Positions 1 to 8,936 of a stretch of DNA of 23,014 nt are shown here, piece by piece (position 1 is the stretch's first letter; each line of letters opens with the position of its first letter). The notes under the pieces are model-generated. The model made no database searches and had not been told where the DNA came from. It was given only the letters and a program-made list of their open reading frames with translations. Source of the DNA: Chara braunii (taxonomy: Eukaryota; Streptophyta; Charophyceae; Charales; Characeae). The position numbers were made by a program, and so were the translations under genes. The DNA lies in contig BFEA01000200.1 of the NCBI GenBank assembly GCA_003427395.1, positions 1,668,984-1,691,997 of the forward strand. The letters run 5' to 3'.

Positions 1-94
1 CACACACACACACACACAGGGGTTGCACGCACAAACTCAGACGCACACGGAGTCTGTCTGTGAGCATCAGAGAGAGGGAGAGAGAGAGAGAGAG
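1..94. repeat. Microsatellites (CA)n and (GA)n
   Basis: An uninterrupted CA run opens the window (1-18) and is cut by the window edge, so its true length is unknown. A GA-rich run follows at about 69-94 with one GGG interruption. Simple-sequence DNA with no coding signal. Confidence 0.95.
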
Positions 95-227
95 CACAAA
101 TAAGAAAGAAGGTGGGTTATTTTATCAGGATGACGCTGGATTGAGCTATGCTCGTGCTAAGTATCAGAATTGTGGATCACTGTTTGCAAGTCTGGTCAGG
201 TTTCTTGATGACGTAGCACTATGGTAG

Positions 228-393
228 CATAGCACAAACAAGCCTCGAACATAGCACAAACAACACAGCACAAGCATACTACAAACAACGCTCGAACACA
301 GCACAAACATAGCACAAACAACACTCAAACATAGCACAAACATAGCACAAACATAGCACAAACATAGCACAAACATAGCACCAACATAGCACG
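228..393. repeat. 11-bp minisatellite (atagcacaaac)n
   Basis: Head-to-tail copies of an 11-bp unit, nearly perfect at about 320-385 and more degenerate at 228-320. The - strand translates to Cys/Val/Leu/Phe-rich repeats because 11 is not a multiple of 3 and the array stays open in several frames; this is not a protein gene. The array directly abuts the retroposon-like end at 395-453. Confidence 0.9.
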
Positions 394-394
394 A

Positions 395-453
395 AGATAC
401 CAGGATCACACTTGAACATAATCATAACCATACCGGAAAAAAAAAAAAAAAAA
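395..453 (+). repeat. Retroposon-like 3' end, copy A, with poly(A)
   Basis: Contains the shared terminal motif cacacttgaacataatc, then a short spacer ending in ccgg and a run of about 18 A at 436-453. The same motif and spacer recur at 1009-1038, also followed by poly(A), and in weaker form at 725-770. Motif plus A-tail suggests the 3' end of a short non-autonomous retroposon read on the + strand. The 5' end is not recognisable because the minisatellite lies directly upstream. Confidence 0.5.
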
Positions 454-484
454 GAACAAAAGATAAAAGGGCCAAATGACTCAA

Positions 485-780
485 CCAAGAGGGTTCCTCT
501 CAGCCTACCCTCTTGGTGGACCCATCCCTGGAGCAACAGGGCCACCAGGATTATATAGAGTGCAGCCAAAGCAGAAAGCTAGGAAGGTCCCCAAATTTGC
601 TATTGCACTTGCTTGAAGCTTTTCCACTGTCTCAACAAGTAGACCCCCATCGGTCCGATGACAATTGACACTTCGAGCGAGCGATCTCAATTAATAGCAA
701 CCTCAGTCAGTAGCAAGCTCTGCCCCCACACTTGAACATAATCTGAAGCATAGGGAAAATTTAAAAAACCAGGAAAACAA
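485..780 (+). repeat. Retroposon-like family, copy B
   Basis: The segment at about 660-725 aligns by eye with 833-900 in copy C: both carry a version of caattgacac, then a cctcagt...tagcaagct stretch. It ends with cccccacacttgaacataatc at about 724-743 and an A-rich tail (about 754-790). Divergence between the copies is clear, so these are old insertions. No gene is seen in the stretch. Confidence 0.45.
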
Positions 781-832
781 AAACAAAAACACCCCAACAC
801 ACGTGAGATGCCACCAAGCATGATCAGTCCAA

Positions 833-1038
833 CAATGACACCTCAAGGCTATGACCTCAGTTAATGCCAACCTCAGTTAATAGCAAGCTTTGTTAATGGC
901 AAGCTCTAAGAGGCCGTGCACCATACCATCCCTGCGCCATGACCAAAAGTCGACAAGCCCATTGCAAACCAGCCCATGGGGGGGAGGGGGGCGGAGCCCC
1001 TGCTCCCCCACACTTGAACATAATCAGAACCAAACCGG

Positions 1039-1118
<80 letters not shown>
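833..1118 (+). repeat. Retroposon-like family, copy C, with about 80-nt poly(A)
   Basis: The body shares the cctcagttaatagcaagct region with copy B, then has a G-run and C-run that can pair (980-1010), the terminal cacacttgaacataatc motif, and an A run from about 1039 to 1118 that ends at an N. The long pure A tail suggests either a young insertion or a polymerase/assembly artefact at a homopolymer. Translations of this stretch (poly-Lys on +, poly-Phe on -) are artefacts. Confidence 0.5.
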
Positions 1119-1149
1119 NCCCCTACACACACACACGCACACACTTGAG

Positions 1150-1860
1150 TATCGATAACTAGGGCTGCAGAAGCACTGGTTGATTATGGAAATAGGGCTG
1201 GAACTGTCAGACTGAAAGGATAGAACAAAAGAAATGGAATACCGAGGGAAGTACCACAACAGCACTGGAGGAGCTTGTGATCTCAACTGTATCAGAAATG
1301 GACTCTGAGCCCAGCAATGACTCTGCTACTTTTTCACCGGCCATCCATTATTCGGAGAAAAAAAGCTAGCTTCTCCTGCTTCGCCGTTCACCTCCGCCGC
1401 CTCCACCTTCATGTCCCCCTTCTCGTCCACCACCACCACCACTACCCTCTTTTAATCCTTTGCCATTTTAGTCTCACTTGATTTCTTCCTTTCCGCTGCC
1501 CGTGTGGAAGTACCAAAAATGCTCGCCAGTGAAGCACACACGCCTCTGCGAAATCACACTCATCACCCTACGCTCTTGCAAAGGCAACAACTCTGCCAAT
1601 CATGACAAATATAAGCAAAATAGTTATGGCCCTGCTCAGCATTGCAGACCAATTCCAGTTTACTTGGCCAGCTAGCTGCACAGAATAAAAACAAGCAAAC
1701 AAATGAAACGTCCCGTCACAGGACATTGAAACTTCAGTTACTTGACAACGAAACTTCCACTTAAATGTCAATGAACTTTTTTCTTTTTTCCTTTTTTTTT
1801 AAATCTGGGGGGGGCTGCTAGTGGGGGTGATAAGAGCATCGTCCACTAGTAGGCCCGTCC
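1150..1860. other. Intergenic, no gene seen
   Basis: No ORF here has a recognisable motif. There is a C-rich ccg/cct/cca repetitive patch at about 1384-1445 ending in a short (CCA)n run, and T- and G-homopolymers near 1780-1820. Nothing else can be supported. Confidence 0.6.
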
Positions 1861-2400
1861 CTAGATGATCCGCTCTATTGGTGGGGACTCGGGAGTGGCA
1901 CCTGCTGGAAAGTGGGTCCTGCATCCCACTGCACAATCAATCAACCCTTTCCCCGGGGCCATTACCCTGTTTTGGCTTTTGCTCGTCCCCCTCATGCAAA
2001 TTGTAAACATCCTATGTCAGCAGCACGGCCTCTCCATCCTTCTTTGGCTGCCAGATGGGCAGAAGAATTGTTGGCTGCACTCTGACACCCTTGATCTTTC
2101 TCAACTGTCAACGCCGTTCCATGGCAGATCCACCACCAACTACTGGTGGGGAGGGAATAGGTCTGGAAATTCCGAATGGGGCTGCAGCGGTACATCTGGG
2201 TTAGTCTTGGTCCAATCCTTGAAGATAAGCCTGTAGTCTCTTCTGGTCACGTGAGAGAGGCAGTTAGCGGAGGCCCTAATTTTCAGACTTGTCATGCCAT
2301 TTATAACAAAATCCAAGTTTCATTTTGACCAAACTTGCCACCAAGTCATAGAGAAGAGACCATAGTTACTAACTGCAAAAAAAAAAACAAAAAATAAATA
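1861..2400. other. Intergenic, unrecognised sequence
   Basis: A 123-codon open frame on + (1865-2236) and shorter ones on - have no domain I recognise and no supporting context. They fall in ordinary-composition DNA between repeats. Possibly a decayed transposon fragment; I cannot assign it. Confidence 0.4.
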
Positions 2401-2409
2401 AAAAACCTG

Positions 2410-2515
2410 AGTGAGGGCGCCACCCGGCCGGGCCTGTCCAACCGGGCCGGACCGGGCCCGGCCGGTTGGGCCCAGGGGTCCCGCCTGGGTAAACCGGGCG
2501 GGACAAAAAACCGCC
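2410..2515. repeat. GC-rich palindromic low-complexity patch
   Basis: Dense gggcc/ggccc words (for example ccgggccggaccgggcccgg) give many overlapping short palindromes in otherwise AT-moderate surroundings. Open frames here (Pro/Gly/Arg-rich) follow from composition. No function is inferable. Confidence 0.6.
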
Positions 2516-2594
2516 CAGAAATACATATTGAAACCGGGGTCGTTCTGCGCTCGGCGAGAGGACCCCAAATCTGCAATAAAATTCTGGTTTCGGT

Positions 2595-2643
2595 GGGGGG
2601 GTGGGGGGGTTGGTCTGGGTGGGGGGTGCTGGGGTTGGGGGGG
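2595..2643 (+). other. G-quadruplex-prone G-run cluster
   Basis: Six closely spaced runs of three or more G (7, 7, 3, 6, 4 and 7 by eye), separated by 1-7 nt loops, satisfy the usual four-run quadruplex pattern on the + strand. It is flanked by AT-rich sequence. Whether it forms in vivo is unknown. Confidence 0.6.
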
Positions 2644-2711
2644 TATGCAGGCTATCTGAAGGGTCCTCACAGACATGTAGCGCAGACCCCCCCACCAAAA
2701 TCGAGGCAGGC

Positions 2712-2833
2712 AGTGAATATGAAATAGAGCACGAGCTGGCCGAATATATACTCAAGATTCGAATTCAAGTCTAGTGAATATGAAATAGAGCACGAGCTGG
2801 CCGAATATATACTCAAGATTCGAATTCAAGTCT
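2712..2833. repeat. Perfect 61-bp tandem duplication
   Basis: The 61 bases at 2712-2772 are repeated without a mismatch at 2773-2833. The unit contains an EcoRI-like gaattc near its end. Perfect identity means either a recent duplication or an assembly artefact. The right copy runs into tRNA-like sequence at 2819-2872. Confidence 0.95.
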
Positions 2834-2872
2834 GTGTTTCAGCAGTTATGGGTTGCTCACGTAGGTAGGCCC
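2819..2872 (-). repeat. Possible decayed tRNA-derived SINE head
   Basis: On the - strand this reads as a degenerate A-box region, an anticodon-arm-like CTGCTGAAACACAG and a B-box-like aattcgaatc. The same order occurs in the two clear SINEs at 16039-16218 and 22413-22588, which share actgttgaaa- or gtgttgaaa-type cores. The A box is poor and no target-site duplication was found, so this is tentative. Confidence 0.3.
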
Positions 2873-2916
2873 TGTTGGTCTCTGCACGTGACTCTTAGGC
2901 GAAGCGGTTAGGGGAG

Positions 2917-2917
<1 letters not shown>

Positions 2918-2976
<59 letters not shown>

Positions 2977-2987
2977 GCGCCACACGA

Positions 2988-3021
<34 letters not shown>

Positions 3022-3048
3022 CAAAAAAAAAAAAAAACAAAAAAAAAA
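2918..3048. repeat. (CA)n microsatellite followed by poly(A)-rich tract
   Basis: A CA run of roughly 55 bases from 2918, a cgcgcgcc interruption, a second short CA run, then A-rich sequence broken by single C residues to about 3048. The A tract could be the tail of a retroposon on +, but no body is recognisable upstream. Confidence 0.9.
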
Positions 3049-3189
3049 CTGAGTTCATGTTCAGCACGGCGAAAAGCAGTTCCTCACTACAATTACCTGC
3101 ACATGCCATTCGACTGCCCTTCGCCAAAAGTACTTGCCTGTTCCTGTTTCTTTTGCCTTTACAGTTTACACAAAGACCTTAAAACAAGC

Positions 3190-3930
3190 CCTGTGCCACC
3201 CCCGGCACAAAATCATCAACCACAAGCCCCTCACCCTCATAACCCGATGTATACATGGGACGGGAGGGGGTGTGGCAGAGCATGGCAGACATATTCCATG
3301 ATCAGGGACTGAGTTGACGTCCATGCGCTGATGAACTCCAATACAGACATATTCCACTTTACAAGAAAAAAGTTGCATGCACAAAGCCAGAGAAAAGGAC
3401 AAACACCATCGATCTTTCTCCAATGAAACAATCCATTGTTCCCCACGCTTGGACATTATCAGCCCATCTACAAAGTTTATGCTTTCTTGTGACACGCTAC
3501 CGTCAGCCACAACATTTGTCGGTCACCGCACCCATAAACGACAAATTTAAACCACCCACAACATTTCCGGCGATGGCAAACAAACCAGTCTCTATACATG
3601 GGGAGTTAAGAAAACCATTCGCTTTTCCTTGGTTCCCCCCCCGTCCCCTCTTCTCCTTATTTCCTTTTGCTGCTTTGGCCCGTAACTTCCATTCTGCGCT
3701 CCTCCGCTCTTAAACATGAATGGCAGCCACGCCGCTACCCAGACCTGGAACCGAGCCTGTGTCAAGGCAACCGCCCCCAATGCCGGCCACATCATTTCTT
3801 GGCCTCAACAGCAATAAATGAGACACATCTGCGCCCTGATCTATACACGGGGGGAGGAGGGGGTGGAACCCCCCCTCCCCAACACTTAAACATGACTTCA
3901 GACAAAACAAGTCTTATCCCGAACCCAAAA
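3190..3930 (+). repeat. Diverged copies of a G-run/C-run retroposon-like family
   Basis: Three places carry tatacayggg followed by G-rich sequence (about 3248, 3594 and 3842). Each is followed downstream by a version of the cacttraacat motif (about 3448 cgcttggacattatc, 3711 ctcttaaacatg, 3881 cacttaaacatg). In the last copy the G block at 3849-3861 can pair with the C block at 3868-3878. This resembles the ends seen at 395, 725 and 1009, but without clear poly(A). No real gene is seen in the stretch. Confidence 0.35.
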
Positions 3931-4100
3931 CCAATGCCTTGACCCTAAGAGCCGCGGCCCCCCCCAGCCTCGCATACCGTACAATTACCAAATTTGCTAG
4001 TATGAGTACGCCCTTCCTCGATTATAATACTAATTTCATACCTGATAATATAAGAACATAATTAATACTATCATTCAAATTTATTTTATTAATCCTATGG

Positions 4101-4166
4101 NNNTTTNNNTTTNTTNTTTTTTTTTTTTTNGGGGGGGGGGGGGGNGGNGGGNGNGNTTTNNTTTTN
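4101..4166. other. Low-quality poly(T)/poly(G) patch with Ns
   Basis: Alternating N, T and G runs mark a homopolymer junction that sequencing did not resolve. The true sequence and length here are unknown. The AT-rich flank (3990-4100) holds no gene. Confidence 0.9.
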
Positions 4167-4391
4167 ACGTTCCTGGCCTTAATTTCAGCGTTTGATTTTG
4201 CACAACAAGAATGTAGGGGGGAAAGAAATCAAGATTAAAACCAGGGGAAAATAAAAAAATAAAAAAATATGATTAAAACCAGGGAAAAGAAAAGAAACCA
4301 TGGCACAGCCCTTCTCTGTTAATCCAAAAAAGATGGTTGTTGGCTCTTACTGCTTATTCTCCCTAAGGTCAATCAAGTTCCAAAGTTTCCA

Positions 4392-4495
4392 GTCCTTTGA
4401 GACCTCCAATAAAATTTGGACAATACAGAGAAGATCAGCGTGGCCCCGGCACAAGGATGACACACATAAATCAAGAACTGGTTCGAACTGTTTTT
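4392..4495 (+). ncRNA. U6: U6 spliceosomal snRNA-like copy, probable pseudogene
   Basis: U6 base-pairs with the 5' splice site and with U2/U4 in the spliceosome. This about 104-nt stretch matches plant-type U6 along its length. It has a 5' gtcctttgagac where the 5' stem-loop lies, the atacagagaagat core containing the ACAGAGA box, an AGC triad, a ggcccc block, caaggatgacac, and a final ttttt that fits a Pol III terminator. Scattered substitutions fall in normally near-invariant positions (gatcagcg for the usual gattagca, ccggcaca for cctgcgca). I see no upstream sequence element or TATA box at the spacing plant U6 genes use. Family identity is secure; function is doubtful, and a dispersed pseudogene is likeliest. 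Confidence 0.8.
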
Positions 4496-4796
4496 CCAAG
4501 GAGGAAAAAGAGTAACATAGCTTCCGCTTGTGGTGCCAGCTCTCTCCTATTACTCTGTGAGTGTTCGCGAGAGGAACCAAGGTCTTCTGGAAGTGCGACG
4601 GCATACTCACATGGGGGCTTTTCGACTCAGCTCTGGATGTGATTACAGTCAGATGCATCCAGGTTCTGCTGTAATTGCAGTTAGATACACTACGAGAAGT
4701 GCTCGTGCGAGCATGCCCTTTCTTACTTATCGAGTTCAGGTTTTATGATTCATGCACTCTTTGGGACAAATCAGATAAAGACAAAATGGAAAGCNT

Positions 4797-4971
4797 GTCC
4801 AAGGCCAGGGCTTTCACACCACCGATGTATGTTTGTGAGGGATTGGTTGCAGTCTGAGTCAGGTTTGAGTCAGTCCATGTGTATCAAGTCCTCCGCTGTA
4901 ATTGTACTTATATCTGGTCAGTTCTGGGAATCTGCGCCATACTTATGACTGTGTTTCACGAGTATGCAACA
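4797..4971 (+). repeat. 5' LTR, 3' portion only
   Basis: Matches the last part of the 3' LTR (12999-13093, then 13225-13321). The first 95 bases are identical to the first tandem unit at 12999. After that come several substitutions and two indels relative to 13225-13321. The LTR ends in GTATGCAACA, 3 nt before the primer-binding site. The roughly 580 bases equivalent to 11921-12498 are absent upstream: the homology starts immediately after the N at 4796, so the missing part may be an unresolved gap rather than a true truncation. Confidence 0.88.
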
Positions 4972-4974
4972 GTT

Positions 4975-4986
4975 TGGTATCGGAGC
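4975..4986 (+). other. Primer-binding site for initiator-Met tRNA
   Basis: TGGTATCGGAGC lies 3 nt after the LTR end. It matches the complement of the 3' end of plant initiator methionine tRNA (TGGTATCAGAGC) at 11 of 12 positions, the commonest primer of plant LTR retrotransposons. This is where minus-strand DNA synthesis would start. Confidence 0.85.
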
Positions 4987-5891
4987 AGACCAGCATTGGA
5001 TGACTCATCATCAATCGATGGGTTGATTGATTAATTGACTGATTGATTGATTGATTATTTACACCTGTACTCTGTTATCATTATTCGCAAGTTGCAAATT
5101 CTTTAGGTCAGTTGACATCTATTTTTAGGTTTGGCGGCTCTGTCCAAAATGCGTGCAAGTAGGAAATCGCGCGTTCGCAATTAACCTAATTAGTGCTAAT
5201 TAGGGTTAGTGCTAACCTAATCTAAAGATCTAATGACCTATCGGGCTACGGAAAGCAAGCGCCAGCCAGGCACCGCGCCCAATTAAGGCGGATCGGGCCT
5301 GAGCATGGCCACATTCAACTGCAACTTCACAGAACTTTCTCTTTTTGCAAATCGCATCTTTTTGGCGATTAAAGTTTTTAAAACTTTTTATCTTCACAGC
5401 AAATTGTGTATCTTCCTACTACCATTGATCTTGTACTTACCTCATGACCGCGTAATGATGCTGAATTCTCCCGTTAAATTTCATGAAAGTATTTATTATT
5501 TAATTAAATATTTTGTTTAATCTTATTTAAACTTTAGTTAAGTTTATTTTTGCAAATTTAAGTATTCTTTCGTTAAATATTTAATTTTTGCCAAAATCAA
5601 AATGTTATCTAATTAACCCTTATTTTCCTGATTGGATTTTATTTAATTAAATAATTAAATATTTAATACTAAAATTTTCAAATTTCAAATTTTTTTTTTT
5701 TTGGGGGGGGGGGATTTTTTTTTTTCCTTTTCTTGATTAGCATCAAGTTCGAGGTCGGGGCAGAGAGGGACTGTCTGTGCATTTGCTTGCCTCCCTCCCT
5801 TCTTCCCACCCCTACCTTCTCTCCCCTCCTCTCAGTTAGGCGGACTTCAGCCTCCGGCCACGTCAGCATTGTGCCACTTTCAACAAGTGAC
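4987..5891 (+). other. Retrotransposon untranslated leader
   Basis: About 900 bases with no credible gene. It holds (attg)n near 5030-5056, an inverted-repeat-rich ctaattagtgctaattag patch near 5187-5204, a very AT-rich block at 5500-5690 (aattaaat words), and T/G/T homopolymers at 5690-5728. The last part, 5770-5830, is pyrimidine-rich. Confidence 0.6.
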
Positions 5892-6409
5892 ATGTCAGCT
5901 ACAACGCGGAGCCAGGAATGCCAGATGCGCCGCAGTCAACGACTTGCTGAGCGCGAATCCAAGGGAACTCAGCCCCAACAGGGTCCCAAGTCACCTCGGA
6001 TCTCGAGGAAACGACGCATGACCATGGCTGAGGCCGCTGACGCCAACACGCAATACAGCCCCAAGAGGCCGGTTACTCCTCCAATGCCAGTTCAGGAGGC
6101 AGATGAAACGCAACTAGCGTTTCTCGAACGTCTCCAACTGTACACGGAGACTGCTGCAGCCGAACTTCGCAAATGGGAACAGGAGGATGCCGCCCGCCGG
6201 CAGACGACCTAACGCCAGCTGGTAAAAGTCGAGGCAGCGCACCAGCGGGCTGCAGCAGAAGCTGCGGCAGCCGCACGGTTACAGCAACAGCAGATCGAGG
6301 CCAGTAAGAATCAAGTTCTGTACCAGGCCACGCAAACGAAGAATCTGCGTACCGCAGGTTACTTCAACAGCAGCACTTTCAAGCAACCGAAGAACAAGAG
6401 GAGCTGACC
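5892..6409 (+). pseudogene. gag: gag, N-terminal region (broken)
   Basis: The first ATG in the gag frame is at 5892; the frame is open upstream to 5733 but without an ATG. The product begins with an Arg/Ser/Gln-rich, basic, probably disordered segment, then an Ala/Glu/Gln-rich stretch expected to be helical or coiled coil. A TAA at 6210-6212 interrupts it, but the same frame continues in the same style (Gln/Ala-rich) to a TGA ending at 6409. From about 6350 the coding signal moves to another frame, continued by the next entry. The TAA sits where the surroundings suggest a Gln codon, so one C-to-T change would explain it. Confidence 0.65.
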
Positions 6410-7525
6410 GAGGAAGAGAGAAGCAAGGAGGCCATAGCAGTATTGATGGAAAATCTGCTGTACACGTGCCATTGGCAGCAACGCAAACTGCTGGCCATGA
6501 GGCAGACCTTCATCCGCTACAAAACAACCTTTCGAACACTGGAACAGAAGACCGCCACCTTGCAGACCGCGAACAGCGACCAGCAGACCATCAACGATCA
6601 GCTGCAGACCAATGTCAGCACGGGGTTGGCACGTCTATCTGCATTTGAGTCGACGGGCAGTGCAGTTTCAGACTGCAGCCCAGCTTTGGCCGCTCAAGCC
6701 AAGCAACTCGAAGAGCGGATCAACCACGTAGTCGCATCCCTTGGCGACATCAGCAAGTTTGCCCGGACGTCTGCGGTCAGCAATCAGCTGCAGACGCTCA
6801 GCGATCGCATTCAACAACGAACGGCTGCCGTCGTCAAGGAATGGAAAATGTCGAACTTCAAGATTGAGAAGTTCGACGACTACCACAAGACCGATCCGCT
6901 GCAATGGTGGATGGCATTCAACGTGGAGGCGGACGCACATCACGTCCCACCACTACGGCGGCTTAACGCGCTCTACCTCCAGCTCATCGGAGGGGCACAA
7001 GCATTTATGACTCACATGGTCATCACGTTGGAATGCACCATCGCCACCCTCAACACCGAGATATTTTGGGAGGAGTTCGAGAAGAAGTGGAAGACCCGGT
7101 TCATGGTCAACAACGACAAACATCACGCGTTGAACAAGATCTTCCACATCTTTCAAGGCCAGCAAACATCACGGGAATGGCTGACAGAGTGGCAAAGACT
7201 CGTTGCCACCCCGGAGTTAAACTTGTTGTTCAACGCAATCCGGGCTGAGTTCTTCGCCCGATCTTGCGACGGCTTGACAGCTGCCCTTGGCAGCGAATTT
7301 CAGTATGAGACCTTTAATGAGATGATCTCAAAGGCAAGGGAACTCATACAAGGTAACCGACGAGCGGCCAATGAGGCCCACCAACAGCCCGGTTACCTGG
7401 AGAAAAGCAAAGGTCAGCGGACGCCGCAAGTAGCAGCAACCCAGCAAGGATCTAGTGAGGACCACGCAGCCGCTTCAACATCAAGTGACGGAGATGTGGC
7501 GGCAATGGTACCACCAAGGATCTAG
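6350..7525 (+). pseudogene. gag: gag, capsid-like core
   Basis: Gag forms the virus-like particle. The frame (first ATG 6446, open from about 6350) has a Gln/Leu heptad-like N-terminal half, then a Retrotrans_gag-type capsid region. Recognisable features are DPLQWWMAFNVEAD, the helical LNALYLQLIGGAQAF stretch, FWEEFEKKWKTRF, and a REWLTEWQRL segment, in the usual order of the family. It ends prematurely at a TAG (7523-7525) that is in frame only because of the 70-bp tandem duplication at 7445-7584. Downstream gag continues one frame over. Confidence 0.82.
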
Positions 7526-7584
7526 TGAGGACCACACAGCCGCTTCAACATCAAGTGACGGAGATGTGGCGGTAGTGGTACCAC
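7445..7584 (+). repeat. 70-bp tandem duplication inside gag
   Basis: 7445-7514 and 7515-7584 are the same 70-base unit with three differences by eye. Since 70 is not a multiple of 3, the duplication shifts the reading frame and exposes a stop at the start of the second copy. The differences argue against a simple assembly stutter. Confidence 0.93.
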
Positions 7585-7802
7585 CGCAATGCTCAAGACC
7601 CCATGGGGGAAACACAAGGCGAAAACAGCGCCGGCGGATGGAGAGAGAGCCACCATGGACAAAATTTGGGATCACCGAAGACATGTTCAAGTTACAGCAG
7701 AAATGGGGATGCTGTTTATGGTGCAACAACACCAAACACATCACTAGTACATGCCTCGACAAGGACAAAGAAAATGTCAAGCTTCCAGGCTCGGGAAGCT
7801 GA
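7526..7802 (+). pseudogene. gag: gag, nucleocapsid zinc knuckle
   Basis: Nucleocapsid binds and packages the element RNA. The frame open from 7455 carries a basic Arg-rich segment (RRKQRRRMERE) and then one CCHC knuckle with exact CX2CX4HX4C spacing (CLWCNNTKHITSTC, about 7712-7753). It ends with TGA at 7800-7802. The pol frame opens at 7751 in a different frame, giving a 52-nt gag-pol overlap compatible with -1 frameshifting, though I see no canonical slippery heptamer. Confidence 0.8.
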
Positions 7803-8800
7803 GCACCGCGGGAAGTGCAGCGACATCATTTCCCAATCCGCCGGACTCGGCTGCCTTGCTAGCAGTCTCTCTCACGTCCGGGGACTCCGTGGTAGTGGCA
7901 AGTTCTCGGATCCACTTCGAGAACTATGTTGTCCAGCTGGTTCCGCCGTTGAACCAGCCTCTCCACGTACAAGATTCAAGCGCATGCTCGGTGTTACCGC
8001 CATCGAACAACGAACCCGTTGCTTCACCAACCCTTCTATCAGAGGATCCGGCAACTTGGGCGAGTCTTGAGGCACTCGACCCGTTGACGGTTGAGAACTT
8101 CCAATGGTTGCCTCTTCCCTCCACCGATTCTTTGCCAACGCCGCATTGCAACGCCCTAATGGCACATTTACGCGAATACTTGCACGCTGCAGTACCACCT
8201 CCGTCGACGGACGACGGAGTAGCGGTTGTTGACCTTCGCAGTTATCTCGCGAAGATCGACCGCGAGCACACAACGCAACGGTACGTCGACGGCGACGCAC
8301 CGCTCCTCTACATCCCCATTCAAATTGGAAAGGCGACCTGCAGTTCCTTGATCGATTGTGGAGCGACTCGCAACTACATCATCCAAGACTTCATGGCACG
8401 CGTTGGGCTTGGCCAGCGCGTTCGAAGGAAAAGTCAGCCTACGCATGTCACGTTGGCGGATGGTCACACGCAAAAGTCGATAGACCGCTTTGTTGAGTCC
8501 GTGCCCGTGTACTATGCCCCGCTAGCATGTGAGGCCGTGTCATTCGACATCTTGGACACTAAGTTCGATATGATCTTAGGCATGTCGTGGCTGCAAAGCG
8601 AAGACCATCCGGTAAACTTTTTTTTTTGCACCGTTCACGTTCGTGATCAACGTGGTGAACTAGTCTCGTGCACGGTGCCACTTCCTCATCCTTCGATTGG
8701 TTGTCACGTGGTCTCCGCGGCGAGCATTCGCCAATCCATCAACCGACATGACGTCGAGGAGATGGGCATCTGTTTTCTTCACGCCCTCCCACCCGTTGAT
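7751..8800 (+). pseudogene. pol: pol, aspartic protease region
   Basis: Retropepsin-type protease cleaves Gag-Pol. The frame from 7751 has a roughly 170-residue Ser/Pro-rich lead, then LIDCGATRNYI at about 8348-8380, the equivalent of the catalytic D-(S/T)-G motif but with Cys in the second position. FDMILGMSWL (about 8566-8595) is the hydrophobic-hydrophobic-Gly flap motif typical of the family. Spacing of about 65-70 residues between the two is normal for gypsy proteases. The frame stays coherent to 8800, where the 136-bp duplication shifts it. Confidence 0.82.
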
Positions 8801-8936
8801 CTCGTGCACGGTGCCACTTCCTCATCCTTCGATTGGTTGTCACTTGGTCTCCGCGGCGAGCATTCGCCAATCCATCAACCGACACGACGTCGAGGAGATG
8901 GGCATCTGTTTTCTTCACGCCCTCCCACCCGTTGAT
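8665..8936 (+). repeat. 136-bp tandem duplication between protease and RT
   Basis: 8665-8800 and 8801-8936 are the same 136-base unit with two differences by eye (one C/T, one G/T). 136 leaves remainder 1 on division by 3, so pol reading moves by one frame at the junction: the protease frame covers copy 1 and the RT-entry frame covers copy 2. This is the second frame-breaking tandem duplication in the element. Confidence 0.95.

Noticed and set aside
164-409. Cys/Val-rich protein on the - strand
   Set aside because: It is the translation of an 11-bp minisatellite; overlapping frames give the same kind of repeat peptide.
890-1162. Poly-Lys and poly-Phe open frames
   Set aside because: They translate an A homopolymer ending in an N and have no independent support.
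1865-2236. 123-codon open frame as a host gene
   Set aside because: No recognisable domain, no clear codon bias or context, and competing frames on the other strand.
2346-2755. Pro/Gly/Arg-rich ORFs on both strands
   Set aside because: Explained by the GC-palindromic patch and G-runs; no motif.
5168-5225. Telomere-like or origin-like repeat in the attagggttag region
   Set aside because: Only one ttagggttag word within a generally ctaat-rich inverted repeat; no array.
7872-8300. - strand ORFs inside gag-pol
   Set aside because: Shadows of the pol frame with no domain of their own.
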